The translations under genes and the position numbers were made by a program. 64,000 bases of DNA from Acanthopleura granulata (taxonomy: Eukaryota; Mollusca; Polyplacophora; Chitonida; Chitonidae): contig JABBOT010000017.1 in NCBI GenBank assembly GCA_016165875.1, positions 2,000,186-2,064,185 on the forward strand, read 5' to 3'. The notes beneath the pieces are model-generated. The model saw nothing but the letters and a program-made list of their open reading frames with translations, searched no databases and was not told the DNA's origin. Below, piece after piece: positions 46,033 through 56,669 of this stretch. Positions within the stretch are counted from its first letter, which is position 1. Each line of letters starts with the position of its first letter.

Positions 46033-46440
46033 CTAACGCATGGGTGCTTTTGACGTAATGCCTGAATCAAAGTTCCGCCAACAAGATCGTCTCTTAGACT
46101 CCATTAATCGACTAGCCTTAGCTCTAAATATACGAACCTGGTTTAAATTATTATTGTCAGGACAATGATTTTTTCGCTCGGCCTCTTTAGGGTCCCTAAT
46201 GGCCTTACGACAGTCATTATCATACCAAGGTTTACTTTTGGATTTCTTATTTTTCGAGGTCTTCGGGATGGTCCTATTAGCTGCGGTTAGTATAAGTTCA
46301 TCAAATATTAACAAAGGATCATCTGTAGAACTGAGATTCTCCGGAGAGATGTCAGTCTCACAGAACATCTCCAATGCAATCCAATCTGCTTTATCGAACT
46401 TCCACCTAGCTACACGTTCTAAGCAATCAGAAGTGAGCTG
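46033..46440 (-). pseudogene. LINE-A copy 4 linker between endonuclease and RT
   Basis: A 113-codon open stretch (46374-46033) containing 'DPLLIFDELILTAANRTIPK', 'PWYDNDCRKAIRD' and 'NQVRIFRAKASRL'. This segment links endonuclease and RT in the family and is conserved in copies 1 and 2. It ends out of frame with the RT. Confidence 0.8.
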
Positions 46441-47050
46441 CTCTACGATGGTGGGAAAATGGTCACTACCAGAAAGGTCATCAAGCGCCTTCCAAGAAAA
46501 ATCCGGGAGAAGTGATGAATCCGTGATAGTGAGATCGATAGCAGAAGATGAACCATTACCTGGATGTAAATAGATATTAGAACCATCAATGAAATAACTT
46601 AGTTCATCTTTAGATAAGAAATCTTGTACTATTTTGCCATTATTATTGATATTATTACCACCCCATGGAGGTTTGTGGGCATTAAGATCTCCTATAATTA
46701 TAAATGGAACTGCGAAAATGACAAAGAAGAATGAGGATGAACATAAACTGAATACAAAGTGATTGTTTCCGATAAGGAATCACGGATGGCCAGGGCCTGA
46801 AGCTCAGTATTGAGAGTAACAGGGCTGTGAATTATCATTATTCACGAATATAGAGGAGCCTCCACAAGCTCGCTCTTCCTCATTAGAATAAGTGTTATAA
46901 AGTGTATAATTTTTAAGAGATAATTTATTTTTGTCTGCTGTTTTCAGGTGTGATTCCTGAACACAAAGAGCAACTAGATTTAAAGACTGAGCTGTGTTAT
47001 ATCAATAAAATTAACCTTTATACCTCGGCAATTCCACTGTATAATTTTGT
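46440..47050 (-). pseudogene. LINE-A copy 4 APE endonuclease
   Basis: Reads 'IIQWNCRG', 'LVALCVQESHLKTADKNK', 'SNEEERACGGSSIFVNN', then 'IIIGDLNAHKPPWGG' (catalytic Asp/Asn motif), 'HPGNGSSSAIDLTI' and 'LSGSDHFP'. All catalytic motifs are present but in three frames, with a short deletion near 46740-46770. Confidence 0.8.
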
Positions 47051-48430
47051 GTAAGTAAGACATTATGGAGGAAGACGTATAGGAGATTTACGTCTGGACC
47101 GGGGACGACCTTTCTGTACTTTCTGCTAGGAAATCTCCCAGATGCAGATGATGTATCCATCACGTCAGCACCCGATGTTGAAGGATCAATGTCCTCATAC
47201 AATCCAAACGCTTTTTTGGGTCACTAGGTTTATGACTTTTATGGTCCTTGCCACTTTTCAACTTTTCACCCGCTGAATTCTGTATCGAGTCAGTGGGTTT
47301 GTTGGATTTTGATTTATTTGGAGACGATTTCGCCTCAGATGATGAAACAGCAAGAGAACCAGGCAAAGTAGCAGGTGTTACAGTAAGATTTATGTCGGTT
47401 TGTGATGACGAACTGGAAGTGTTACTGACAGGTTTTGTTATAAGTTTCTGTGGCTGCTCTGTGCCAATGCGCCAAGTAAGAGATGTTTGCACCCCAACAG
47501 AGAGAGAGGGTTTCTTGACAGCATTTGCATATGTAGGTTTACTGAAGCCATCCGCAGCAGAAACCAGGCGCTTGGCTTCTTAATATGACAAATTATTTTC
47601 ACATTTCAAGTTTGTAATTTCTTTTTCTCTATTAAATCGAGGACAGACCTTGGAGGAGGCCATGTGGGCTATGCTGGAATTGAAACATTTTATTGCGTTT
47701 GTGCAGTCGAAGCCCTCATGTCCTGCTTCCGTACACCTAAAGCAGACCAGTTTATTGCGGCATTTTCTCCTGCCATGGCCAAACATCTAGTAGGAGAAAC
47801 AACGGGTCGGATAAGGAATAAACAATTCCAACCGCACACTGTAGGGTCCAATAAATATAGATGTTTGGAGTTTCGGTTTAGTAAATGTTAAGAGGTAGGT
47901 ATTTGTTTTAATTAAATTTCCATCTTTCTTAATAAGGAAACGTTTAACTGGTTAAGCCCTGATCTTTAAGCTCCTCTGTTATTTTGTTCTCTATTTTATC
48001 ATATAAGTCCTGGTTCCTGTCACGGATTATGTCGTGAAAGCTGTTGAAGCTATTACACGGAGTGACATTAACATTCTGTTCTCCAATTTCTGCAGTTTCA
48101 ACAAATTAATATACTGCTGTTTTCTAGAGCATTCTAATCAAATATTTCCCGACTTGTATTTTTTCTCCTCTTTTAGGGCACCTGTATAGCTTTCTAATGG
48201 TCTTTTTAGTACAAAGGAATCTATTTCATCGTAGCTTTGTTTTCATTTTTATTAGGTATCAGTTGAAACGATGGGATATAAGTATTTCCCGATCCCATGT
48301 CTTGTGGTATCCGGAATTTCCTTTTTCCCCCACAACTGTCAAGGGATGTGACGTAGCAAAGTTTGAAGAAAGGGAATTGGACGAAGACATGACCAAACGG
48401 TTTTATGATTCATAGCCCCGTGTCTCTCAC
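47000..48430 (-). pseudogene. LINE-A copy 4 ORF1
   Basis: From about 48430 the N-terminal part matches copy 2 ('YTGALKEEKKYKSG' against 'YPGTLNQVKRKMKSG', by frame correction). The zinc knuckles at 47820-47640 read 'RCFSYQMFGHGRRKC', 'CFRCTEAGHEGFDC' and 'CFNSSIAHMASSKVC'; the first lacks its second Cys and the third has its second Cys changed to Ser. A Ser/Pro/Lys-rich tail (47492-47160) includes 'KPVSNTSSSSSQTDINLTV' and ends near 47010 at 'VFLHNV'. Confidence 0.8.
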
Positions 48431-48994
48431 CTGCCCCGGGGTGCTATTACATGTTTGAAGAAACCATTACTGCGAGTAACCAGCAGGAGAAACGAGAATT
48501 CCACGCCTTCCTCGATAACATGGATTTTTCGCTCATATTCGAGCAGATCGAATCTAATAAATTAGAAACGGCCTACTCGATTGATCCTACAGCCTCCTCC
48601 CAGACATTCGAACATCTCACTAAAAACGTCCAAGTCGAGATATATGAAGCTTGATATCCAAACATCTGGACTGGCGTGACCAGTCGATTAATCGGAGCAA
48701 GTCCCCGAGCGACCTCCTTACAGAAGTAAAGGCCAAAGTGGAGTGTTGGGCGTGAGGATCTCGCAGGACCAACCCGCTCTCAGCCGCCAGGATCCCGTCC
48801 TCAAGGGTCGCAACCCACGGCAAACAGGTTGCCCCTTTTAGTAGCTTTGTACGACAAGCCCACGGAAGCTGTGGAACTATTGTATTCACCGGAACCACAC
48901 GGGAGAGCCCTAGGTTAATCGCCTCGTACGACAAGCTTGCCAAGAGAACTGGAGTCCAATTCTTATAACTCCCGGGAACCCCACGGGGGCCCAT

Positions 48995-49685
48995 TGTTGA
49001 ACTGTAACAATGATACACATGTGTTGTATTATATTCACATTCTGTAAAATTGGTCAATTGTGTAATTCTCTTTACAGATATATTTTAAAGAAACGTAAAG
49101 TAGAAAATTATTAGCTTGATTAGATCCTAAGAAAAGAGGTTAGACAAACCTTGCATCAGATTACACGGGGTCAAAAGAAGAGCAAAATAGTCAATGAAAA
49201 ATATTAAAGGTTGGAATGCAAACAACAGTCTATATGTAACGGCCGATAACTTGTTCGGACAACTCCAATGCTTATGACCCCGTTTGTGGTAAAATGATGA
49301 TTGATTTTCGTCCCAGATAAAACTAATTTATTTCTCTCCGCAATGGACAGTGCTAGCCATGGGCACTTTCAGCGCCTTATCATATCTCCTGCTTTTAGTT
49401 GTTAAGAAGGAGCGGAGCGAGTGAGCCCCTTCTTAAGGAGCTGTCTTATTTAAAACATAACCTAATTTTTCATTGGCTGTCAGAAGGGCACATTTCCCTT
49501 CAGAAAGCATACGGTACAGACCACGATTACTTTGAGTGTAGGCAGCATTTCCATCATGTTCGACGTTTGCGAAAACATTGACGACACATACGGCGACTTC
49601 GATCTTCGGTTAACCCATGCCGATTTTCGGCCCGTCTGCTGGTACACTCTCTTGAAACCTACATTTCCTTGAAATCCGCCCATAG
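48995..49685. other. Intron 4 sequence; short hairpin at 49404-49436
   Basis: AT-rich intron sequence. 'AAGAAGG' and 'CCTTCTT' flank 'agcggagcgagtgagcc', forming a short hairpin. Otherwise nothing recognised. Confidence 0.45.
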
Positions 49686-49689
49686 GCCT

Positions 49690-49870
49690 ACATGCAACAG
49701 TCTTCGATAGGTCGCGGGCCGCGACAGGAGGACGGTAGCGTCTTCTCGACCCGCGGGTCGAGACCTGCGACACGAGGACGGTATCATTCGCGCACGATTT
49801 GCTCCGCCCTCGTGTCGCCCTGTCGCACCCATGATGCGTCGTACGAGATATCCTCATTCCGCTTCCATAG
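49690..49870 (-). repeat. GC-rich palindromic repeat, copy 2
   Basis: Reverse complement aligns with 42390-42555 over about 160 bp: 'gaagcggaatgaggatatct' against 'gaagccggatgaggacatct', 'gcgcgaatgataccgtcctc', 'ggtctcgacccgcgggtcga'. This copy extends further with 'cgctaccgtcctcctgtcgc'. The centre 'ctcgacccgcgggtcgag' is a perfect palindrome. Confidence 0.82.
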
Positions 49871-49874
49871 ACGA

Positions 49875-50400
49875 CAGTGTGATAGTTGGCAATTGGCCAC
49901 TTGTCAAGTAGTTCAGGGTTTTATTCTAACTATTCATGAAAGTGTTTAAGAAGTGACAACTGACAGGCCCACAGGGATCCTTACTAAACCCGTAAACTAT
50001 TGTCAGTGGGAGCTGAACTTGGACCTGTCATCCTGCTTGTATTTGTGGAAAGATTAGTCGTTCCAAGAGCCCGCGATGTAATATGTTTAGAAAGCAAGCT
50101 AATTAGTTATATTTCATTATTATGAGGAGAAAACAATATGACAGGATTGGGACAATCGAACCCATGCCAACCTAACAATTTCAACATTGGGTTCCTGTTA
50201 TTCATTTATTGTTCCGTGAGGTGTATTGTTAAAATATTTAATATCGATTAACGCTATACTCTGTTATACTAGGCCTGTCAGTTTTATACATGGGCAAAAA
50301 ATTGGCTTTAATACTCATCTTTAGCAAGTTTGTCCTCCAGTGTACGACGTAGAAATAGTCAACAATTCTGTGCACAGGGCCAGGACTCTTCTTAATACTC
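49875..50400. other. Intron 4 sequence, nothing recognised
   Basis: AT-rich sequence between the GC-rich repeat and exon 4 of the PLC-X gene. Confidence 0.5.
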
Positions 50401-50402
50401 AC

Positions 50403-50593
50403 ATGTGACAATGTGTTGGTGTATGCAGTGTTGTGACAGTTGTACAGTCGTCCATCTTTCCAGCAGAGGTCAACGTCAAAGAAGCGAATACCCAGCTTCA
50501 GTTGTTTAGTGAAGCTGAGCCACTGGTTTCTATACCAACAATCTAAGGCAATAATCCCGTTGGAGTAATAAAGATTTCCGTCGTAACCTGACC
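50403..50593 (-). CDS. PLC-X gene exon 4: X domain core with Arg and second His
   Basis: 191 nt, phase 1 to phase 0. Acceptor 'ttaatttcctccag', donor TCACAT then GTGAGT. It encodes 63 complete codons. 'SGYDGNLYYSNG' follows the catalytic loop, 'LKLGIRFFDVDLCW' carries the Arg and Asp of the phosphate-binding site, and 'RLYNCHNTAYTN' carries the second catalytic His. No stop or frameshift is present. The next exon follows in phase, giving 'TLSH' then 'ALDQMASFL', as expected for the family. Confidence 0.92.
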
Positions 50594-51229
50594 CTGGAGG
50601 AAATTAAGATTTTAAGTAAAGTAAGCCTCTGGAAAGAACATCAATCGCTGCACCTGAAAATACCCCGTATTCTTGTAGATTCAATTACATTAAAGTCTAT
50701 AAAAAGAATCTTGAAAAGTATTTTCAGATACATTTTTGATGGTCACTTACTTTTCATCCATTTTTTTTCCCTTTCAAGAAAATTAGACTTAGTCTTTCTC
50801 TTTTTTTCTTCAGTGCATAAGAAGAGCACCATTAGATGGGGAGGGGAAGGGGTCTTAGTTAGTGGTTTTATCTCGTTGTATTCAGCAGTGATATAATGGA
50901 GTAAGGGACTCTTCGTCCTGCCGAAATAGAGAGCTAGAAACATTAGAGTAATAGCTAATACTACCGTTGGCATTGCTCATGGTAAAACTATTGAACGTAG
51001 CGAACGTACATGCCTGAGTGCTGCATGCACACAGTTATGTCAAATTGCACAGAAAAACATCGTGAGTTGTCGGCTCGTGACAGCTAATGTACAAACGAGC
51101 GAACAGAGGGAGTTGTACATTAACTATCGAGGGCCGAAATATCATGTTCTTTCACTCTGTGAAATGAGACACCATGTAAAAGAAAGTAAACTCTTGCTTA
51201 AAGTAAAAATTTTAAAGATTAATCATCAC

Positions 51230-51310
51230 CTGAATTGTGGGATCCTGCGAGCGTCACTTGGTCAAAACGTAAGTCGCAAAGTTCCATCATTCCATTACAT
51301 CCAACTCGAT
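51230..51310 (-). CDS. PLC-X gene exon 3: start of X domain with first catalytic His
   Basis: 81 nt, phase 1 to phase 1. Acceptor 'tattcattacctttag', donor ATTCAG then GTGATG. It encodes 26 complete codons: 'CNGMMELCDLRFDQVTLAG' then 'SHNS', and the split Gly codon. The His in 'GSHNSG' occupies the place of the general-base histidine of bacterial PI-PLC (His32 type). The short exon has no sizeable frame of its own and is found only from splice sites and homology. Confidence 0.85.
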
Positions 51311-51889
51311 CTAAAGGTAATGAATAGCTCATTAGTACCCCATGAATTTTGTGAGTGAATCACATTATTTAGACCCCAAGCGATATGACACATGATCTGG
51401 CCCACCAGTACCCATTGCTTGTACCTTTTCGCGTTTTCCTGCTATCCAACTGGCTTTCACTGGTTAGGAGTTCAGTGTTGTCGACACATAGCAGTTGTGA
51501 ATTCGCTTGACATATCTGTCATAATAGTAATAGGTTCAGCAACAACCCTATGTCTGCGTATTCATATAAAGTATTGTAACCGTAGGCAACCAAACAGATT
51601 TGAGAGCTCCAGCAGAGTATAAAGTCCAAGATGTAGATGAATACACATAAATAATGGAGCTATGCTAAATCCCGAGGTTTCGTTAAGTCTGAAATAGTCT
51701 ACATGCAGCCTGTATATACCAGGTAGAACACCATTTCATTAGTCCACAAACTTTAAAAAAGGCATATCAAAGAGAAATCACAAGTTCGCTATGATTCGCT
51801 ACTGTAGAATGCAGAGACCTGACAATTGAGACATCATTCCAGTGGCCCATCATGTTTCAACAGTCCCATTGGAAAGACTACTGGAAGAG

Positions 51890-52383
51890 TGGATATGGAG
51901 ACGGCCTGTTGCAACGTCATTTCAGTGGCCCACTGCATGCAGAAATTTCCAGAAGCTAACCGCTGACAAAACTGCAGCCTTGCAAAGGGAAACCGACCAA
52001 CTAGAGCGTAATTTCGCTTGTCCATGCTCTACATGTATATATTTCCACAAGCTTGTCAGAAGGGAAACACTGGCTCCAAACTAGCTCTAGACAGGGAACC
52101 AACCAGCTAGAACCCAATTTTGAGTGATCCACTGCAATTTATGTATTTCGACAAGCACATGAAAAGAAAACTGGATAGGAGAATCAGCCAACCATAACGT
52201 CATTTCACAGTCTCGTTATACATTTCCACAAGAATATCAGAGGGAAACTACACGCTGTCTACTGTAGCTTTATATCGGAGAACCGACCAATTAGAACGTG
52301 ATTTCAGTGGTTCACTGCGATGTATATATTTCTATAAGCATATCGGAAGGAACCCGCTGCCGTGTTACTGTAGTATACAGGAA
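51890..52383. repeat. Minisatellite of about 100-bp units, five copies
   Basis: Units start near 51890, 51992, 52097, 52182 and 52281, each with variants of 'aaccgaccaactagagcg', 'gtgatttcagtggttcactgc', 'gtatatatttccacaagc' and 'atcagaaggga'. Units are 85-105 bp and clearly diverged. The array lies in intron 2 of the PLC-X gene. Confidence 0.8.
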
Positions 52384-52741
52384 ATTCAAAACTTACATCA
52401 TTATGCTAACAATACACTAAAAATACATCGCAGTATCACGCAGGGGAAAATGACAAAAACAATTGGTGACCATATAACACTAGTGAAACACATATGTTTT
52501 GTAGACAATAACAACAAGCAAAATTACTTTTTTGTGTGAAAATCTCTGATTCTCGTTCCTGCTGTCATGTGAATAATGCCAGTGTTATCCAAAAGTAGGG
52601 TGTTACTTCTTTCATCAGTAAATCTGAAAATTTATTTTTCCTGTGTTTATAGACATATCCAGATCTAGAGTTTCGAGAGTTACTAACTCCAAAGAGTCGT
52701 ATACGTTTCCACATATTTCTCCGAGGTGATCAGTTGCTTAC

Positions 52742-52885
52742 GTTTGAAATCACAGCAGACGGCTTTGTATCCTGTCCAGCAGTCTCTAGTGAGGCCTCGT
52801 ATGAAGTCCTGGCTCCTAGAGTAACACGACGAAGGATTACCTCCACAAAACGGCTTCGTTCCAACGACTTCACAGCTGGTGCCTT
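52742..52885 (-). CDS. PLC-X gene exon 2: Cys-rich module
   Basis: 144 nt, phase 1 to phase 1. Acceptor 'ctgtaatttgcag', donor CAAAC then GTAAGC. It encodes 47 complete codons with six Cys, including 'GTSCEVVGTKPFCGG' and 'CWTGYKAVCC'. The pattern G-T-x-C ... G-T-x-P-F-C-G-G ... C-W-x-G-x-K-x-x-C-C is a small extracellular module that I recall just upstream of PI-PLC X domains in mollusc proteins. Equal phases at both ends make it a shuffling-competent exon. A plus-strand frame (52734-52967) overlaps it and is a shadow. Confidence 0.8.
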
Positions 52886-53304
52886 CTGCAAATTACAGTT
52901 TGAAACACAACACAATTCAACGACGAGTCTTTGTCGTAAATTCACCCTCTTCATGTCTCATCAATAGTTGCATGTCCCTTTTTCAAACATAACGAAGAAA
53001 TACATTCACCTCGTTTATTTACGTTATTTTCCGTAAGAGAAACTATTGTGTTCCGAGAACAGTTTCAAGTATATCCATTTTCACATACAAGAATACTAAT
53101 TTCGTCATGTTCAAATTTCACAGACCCATATATTTACAGTTTTCAAATCACGTTATATATTTTTGTGGAGAATAGTTTCCTCAAAACGTTATAAAAACTG
53201 CAAGAAGTAGCCATTCACGAAATAACCTTTCAGACTTCAGGATTGAGTGCAATATTTTAGATTCATTTGGGTGTGAAAAGAATAACCCATGCGCAGAATG
53301 TTGG

Positions 53305-53530
53305 ATTTCTTTATTTGATTGGTATTTTACACCGTACTTTAAAATATTGCATTTATACGACAGCGGCCAACATTATGGTGGGAGGAACCCGACAGAGCCC
53401 GTTGGAAACACAGGATCATCTGCAGGCTGCTGGCAAACATTCCCACATATGGCCGGAGTGGTAGCCAGAAAGAGCTGGACTTGAACTCACAACGAGCACA
53501 TTGGTTAAAGTCTTCTGGGTCATTAAGCTC
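53305..53530 (-). mobile_element. SINE-1
   Basis: Antisense copy in intron 1: 'ttatttgattggtattttac' at the left, 'acgacagcggccaacattat', 'aggaacccgacagagccc', 'atctgcaggctgctggcaaa', box B-like 'ctggacttgaactcacaacg' near 53480 and a diverged head. Confidence 0.9.
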
Positions 53531-53534
53531 ATTA

Positions 53535-54545
53535 AACTTGTCATGGAGGCCAGAGACTGTATGAAACCGACTAGAGAAAAAAAAACCCGTACCCATACAG
53601 CATAAATGTTTTTCGCCAGTCCAACATTTCTTTCCGCTGCCTGTTTTTGAGGATCTTTCGAAAGTCCATCCTTCTCTACACTGACCTTTACAGAAAGGGG
53701 AAGTGCCCTCCCAGCGACATGATTTCTCTACAAGAGCAAAAGAAAAACAGAATTCAACTTAGCCAAACACCTTTGGAATTGCTTCAGTCGAAAAATGATA
53801 TTGCTTATTCTATTTCGTTCAAGTCAATTTTATTCACCGACCAAGGGCTTTAAATTCAAATTATATGTACCTGGTCAAGCAGTTAAAAATGTAAAAATCT
53901 CCTCTGATTGCTATATGTCTACGTTCTACGTTCAAATACAACACCTGCATGTTTAGCGGCAAGAAAAAATGTTTGACGTCACTGCGCTTTAATATGATAC
54001 AAAAACCCACTGCAGCACCTCTATCTGCATTTCCGTATTAATCACTGTAAAAAAGGGCAAGAAATAATGAAGACCTTACATGGAATTGGCAAGAAATTGT
54101 CTTTCAGAAGTCTTGAAGACTTGTTAGGGAACTGACACCCAAGCTCCCCAACCGCGCTGCGTACATTCGCGAAAGCACGATGTATAGGTCATCTGCTCTT
54201 CCACCATAAATCAACTAATCTGACTAAAGACACGCTACACCCCAGAATTTTATTAGGAAAAATCTAGAAGGCACTGGACACAGATTTGTTTAAATATTAC
54301 CTTGAAAATCAAGAGAAGGAATGTAGCAATGTGGATATATACGGACCAGTATTGTGTAGAAAAACTCGACTGTATGGAAATAAACAGCCGTTTTTTGGCC
54401 CATTTTGAACATACTGAAGCCCAGTGACGTCAAGGTTTCTCTTTTGCTTTTCAACATGTTGTAACTGTTATATTTCCACATCAAATACAGGTACAGCCGT
54501 TGTACTACACGTATATTCATACAGAAGCTATATACGCAGCATTCA
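53535..54545. other. Intron 1 sequence, nothing recognised
   Basis: AT-rich sequence between SINE-1 and the 3' end of LINE-B; short frames only. Confidence 0.5.
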
Positions 54546-54839
54546 GAGTATCAGTTTTAGTTTTTTAGTTTGTTTATCTCAGGCCCTAGTCTCGGCATTG
54601 AGATAATAACATAGCGTCAATACTAAGGTTGGCAAAAAGGAGGGATAATATAATATAACAAGACAGCAATATAAATGATACTTAAAAACTAGATATGATG
54701 TGACTGACATATTGTGCTAGCCTTCTCACAACCCTAATGTTTTTGTTAACAAACAAACTATTTAACCGTGTTATCGCTTGTTGCGGATAAAATATTGTGA
54801 GATGTCCTCCTTCCCTTTCTCACTGAAAGTTTCTTAAAA

Positions 54840-55400
54840 ATATAATGCTGTTATATCACCTACGCATCTTTTACAGTTATCACAAATTCGTTGATCCACG
54901 TTTGTCCATATGTCATCTTCCACAAGTAATGAATGGTTTAACGTTGGAAAGCGAAGTAAAGAAAGTGAAATTTGGTCAAGTAACACATAAAGGTATTTTT
55001 CTAACTCAAGTCCTGTCTTGATTTGCCGGTAAAGGCGGCCTAATGTCTTCTGTCCATTTCTGAATAAACTGATCGCGTAACCGTCGTTTAACACTGTATT
55101 AGTCAATTGCTGTTGTGAAGTATTTGCCTAGTTTAAACATGAGATAATACTAAATTGTCTAAGAATAATTTAACTTGCTTTAGCCAGGCGAATTTAATTG
55201 GATTCTGCGTTAGTATTCGATACAGAATACTATCTAATTTCGTTTAGTTTGGCACGAATATTTTAGTCCAGTAATCGATTACACGTTTTAGTAGTTGTGT
55301 CGACAGGATGTTTACCTAGTTCACCATATATCATATATATAGCTGTAGATTTCCTCAGCCTCGGTAAAGTTTCAGAAATTTTAGTTCAGCTTCAACAATG
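54840..55400 (-). pseudogene. LINE-B C-terminal domain
   Basis: Frame-corrected minus strand reads 'YGELGKHPVDTTTKTRVIDY' near 55320, 'ILYRILTQNPIKFAWLKQVK' near 55200 and, in frame 55106-54834, 'ISLSLLRFPTLNH' and 'ICDNCKRCVGD'. The last is the usual C-x-x-C start of a terminal zinc motif; its distal His/Cys part is lost. Confidence 0.72.
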
Positions 55401-55411
55401 CAGTTTATTTT

Positions 55412-55466
55412 ACCCCACCCCCACCCCACCCCCCCAACACTCACACACACACACACACTTCACAGG
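55412..55466. repeat. C/A-rich simple sequence
   Basis: 'CCCCACCCCCACC'-type run followed by about ten CA units, inside LINE-B. Confidence 0.9.
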
Positions 55467-55679
55467 CATATATGTAACAGTTTGGTTAAACAATTCTATA
55501 AGACATTCCAGTGGTAGATCTCATTTTTTTTTTTTGCTTTTTCAATGGGGAATGCATAGTTTTGTTGCGGGTGGCACAGTTTGCTTCATGCAAAACGTAA
55601 AATACCTATTACAACTGAAGAAAATCCCTAGGTCTTTAAAATGCTTTTACACATCGAGTCTCTCGCTTCCAGTGGTAAA

Positions 55680-56460
55680 TTGACCAGTAGTATTTTTTCT
55701 ACACCAAATATTACTACTTTTGTTTTTTACCTTGTTTAATTCAAGCTTGTTTGATTATTTCTGACAATATTGCAGGTACATGTATACATCAAGTGCTGAC
55801 TGAAGTTCTCGAGCAGAAGTATCCAACGTAACAGTGTCATCAGCTTAAAACAGGACAAATATTTTTTTATGAAAACAAGATCATTTTCAGCCAACTGAAT
55901 TTCTACTTCATTACAAGGAAAGCTTTCAATATATTTTTCAAGATCATTTACGTACAGAACAAAATGTAATCGAGATAGACTTTCACCTTGCCTGACACAA
56001 ATGGGAAGATTCTTGACGATGTTTTCAACTCTAGCACGTTATAATTCCTTAATACATGCCAAGTATGATTCGAAGAAATTTTCCATACATCTCATACCAA
56101 ATAGATGTTGTCTATCTATTGTATTAAATGCTTTTTTCTTAGTTTCTTAAGTCCTGTTCTTCCATAAAGATTAAATGCATGATTCAATGTGGAACAATCC
56201 AGGAATACTGTCAACCTACCATTTAAAATGGTGGTAAGCAATTTCCCCCATACACTTCAACAAAGTGATGTGTCTGTAATTAGCTGGGTCACTTACATCA
56301 TCCTTATTTATCATTCTGGATAACCAGGATTCTGGTAAAAGACCGGAATGGATATATATATATATATCAGGTACAATGCTAAATGATGAAATAATGTATA
56401 GAGGCTCTCACACAAGTGTTCATTGCGTATAAAAGTTGAGAAGCTCATCATTAAATTTTT
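55680..56460 (-). pseudogene. LINE-B reverse transcriptase
   Basis: Minus-strand frames give 'LPESWLSRMINKDDVSDPAN' then 'YRHITLLKCMGEI', then 'ICVRQGESLSRLHFVLYVND' and 'LEKYIES', and 'LMTLLRWILL', which in another frame is 'DDTVTLDTSARELQSALD', the active-site segment with both Asp. 'YCQK' and 'NKVKNKSSN' follow near 55770. The segment between 'TLLKCMGEI' and 'VRQGES' is partly deleted. Confidence 0.75.
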
Positions 56461-56461
56461 A

Positions 56462-56668
56462 GTTTGTGGCGAGCTTTAGCGCGCAACGAACACAAAATGT
56501 AATCAAGGAGTTTAATCACTTCCATATTGGACGAGAGCAAGTCTGAGTTTCTACTGATCACATAACTCCATCGGGAAATTTACAAGAAAACGACAACAAA
56601 AAGATCACATCACTTAAATAAATTTCACAACAGAACAGCTGGCGCGTCCATGTGCCCCATCGCTACTT
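56462..56668. other. Unassigned 200 bp between LINE-B and LINE-A copy 5
   Basis: Matches neither LINE. Contains 'gtggcgagctttagcgcgca'. It may be a third insertion or diverged LINE-B. Confidence 0.4.
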
Positions 56669-56669
56669 C

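Larger units (their letters stand above)
43900..48991 (-). mobile_element. LINE-A copy 4, near full length, 3' end deleted
   Basis: About 5.1 kb in intron 4, same strand as the PLC-X gene. The 5' end at 48991 reads 'CCCCCGTGGGGTTCCCGGGA'; then 5' UTR, ORF1 (about 48430-47000), endonuclease (47050-46440), linker, reverse transcriptase (45850-44760) and RNase H (44400-43930). Similarity to copy 3 stops at the 'LKYI' codons near 43925 and the ATTC-repeat tail (43925-43900) follows at once, so the C-terminus and 3' UTR are missing. Frameshifts and stops are numerous but short. Confidence 0.9.

Noticed and set aside
46199..46573. 124-codon plus frame
   Set aside because: Opposite strand of the LINE-A copy 4 linker and endonuclease.
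48451..48654. Plus frame 'MFEETITASNQQEKREF...' upstream of LINE-A copy 4
   Set aside because: It is the opposite strand of the LINE-A 5' UTR/ORF1 start; no relatives and no splice context.
50743..50973. Minus frame starting 'MPTVVLAITLMFLALYFG', like a signal peptide, in PLC-X intron 3
   Set aside because: No donor links it to exon 4 and it lies downstream of exons 1-3. Hydrophobic AT-rich frames are common by chance.
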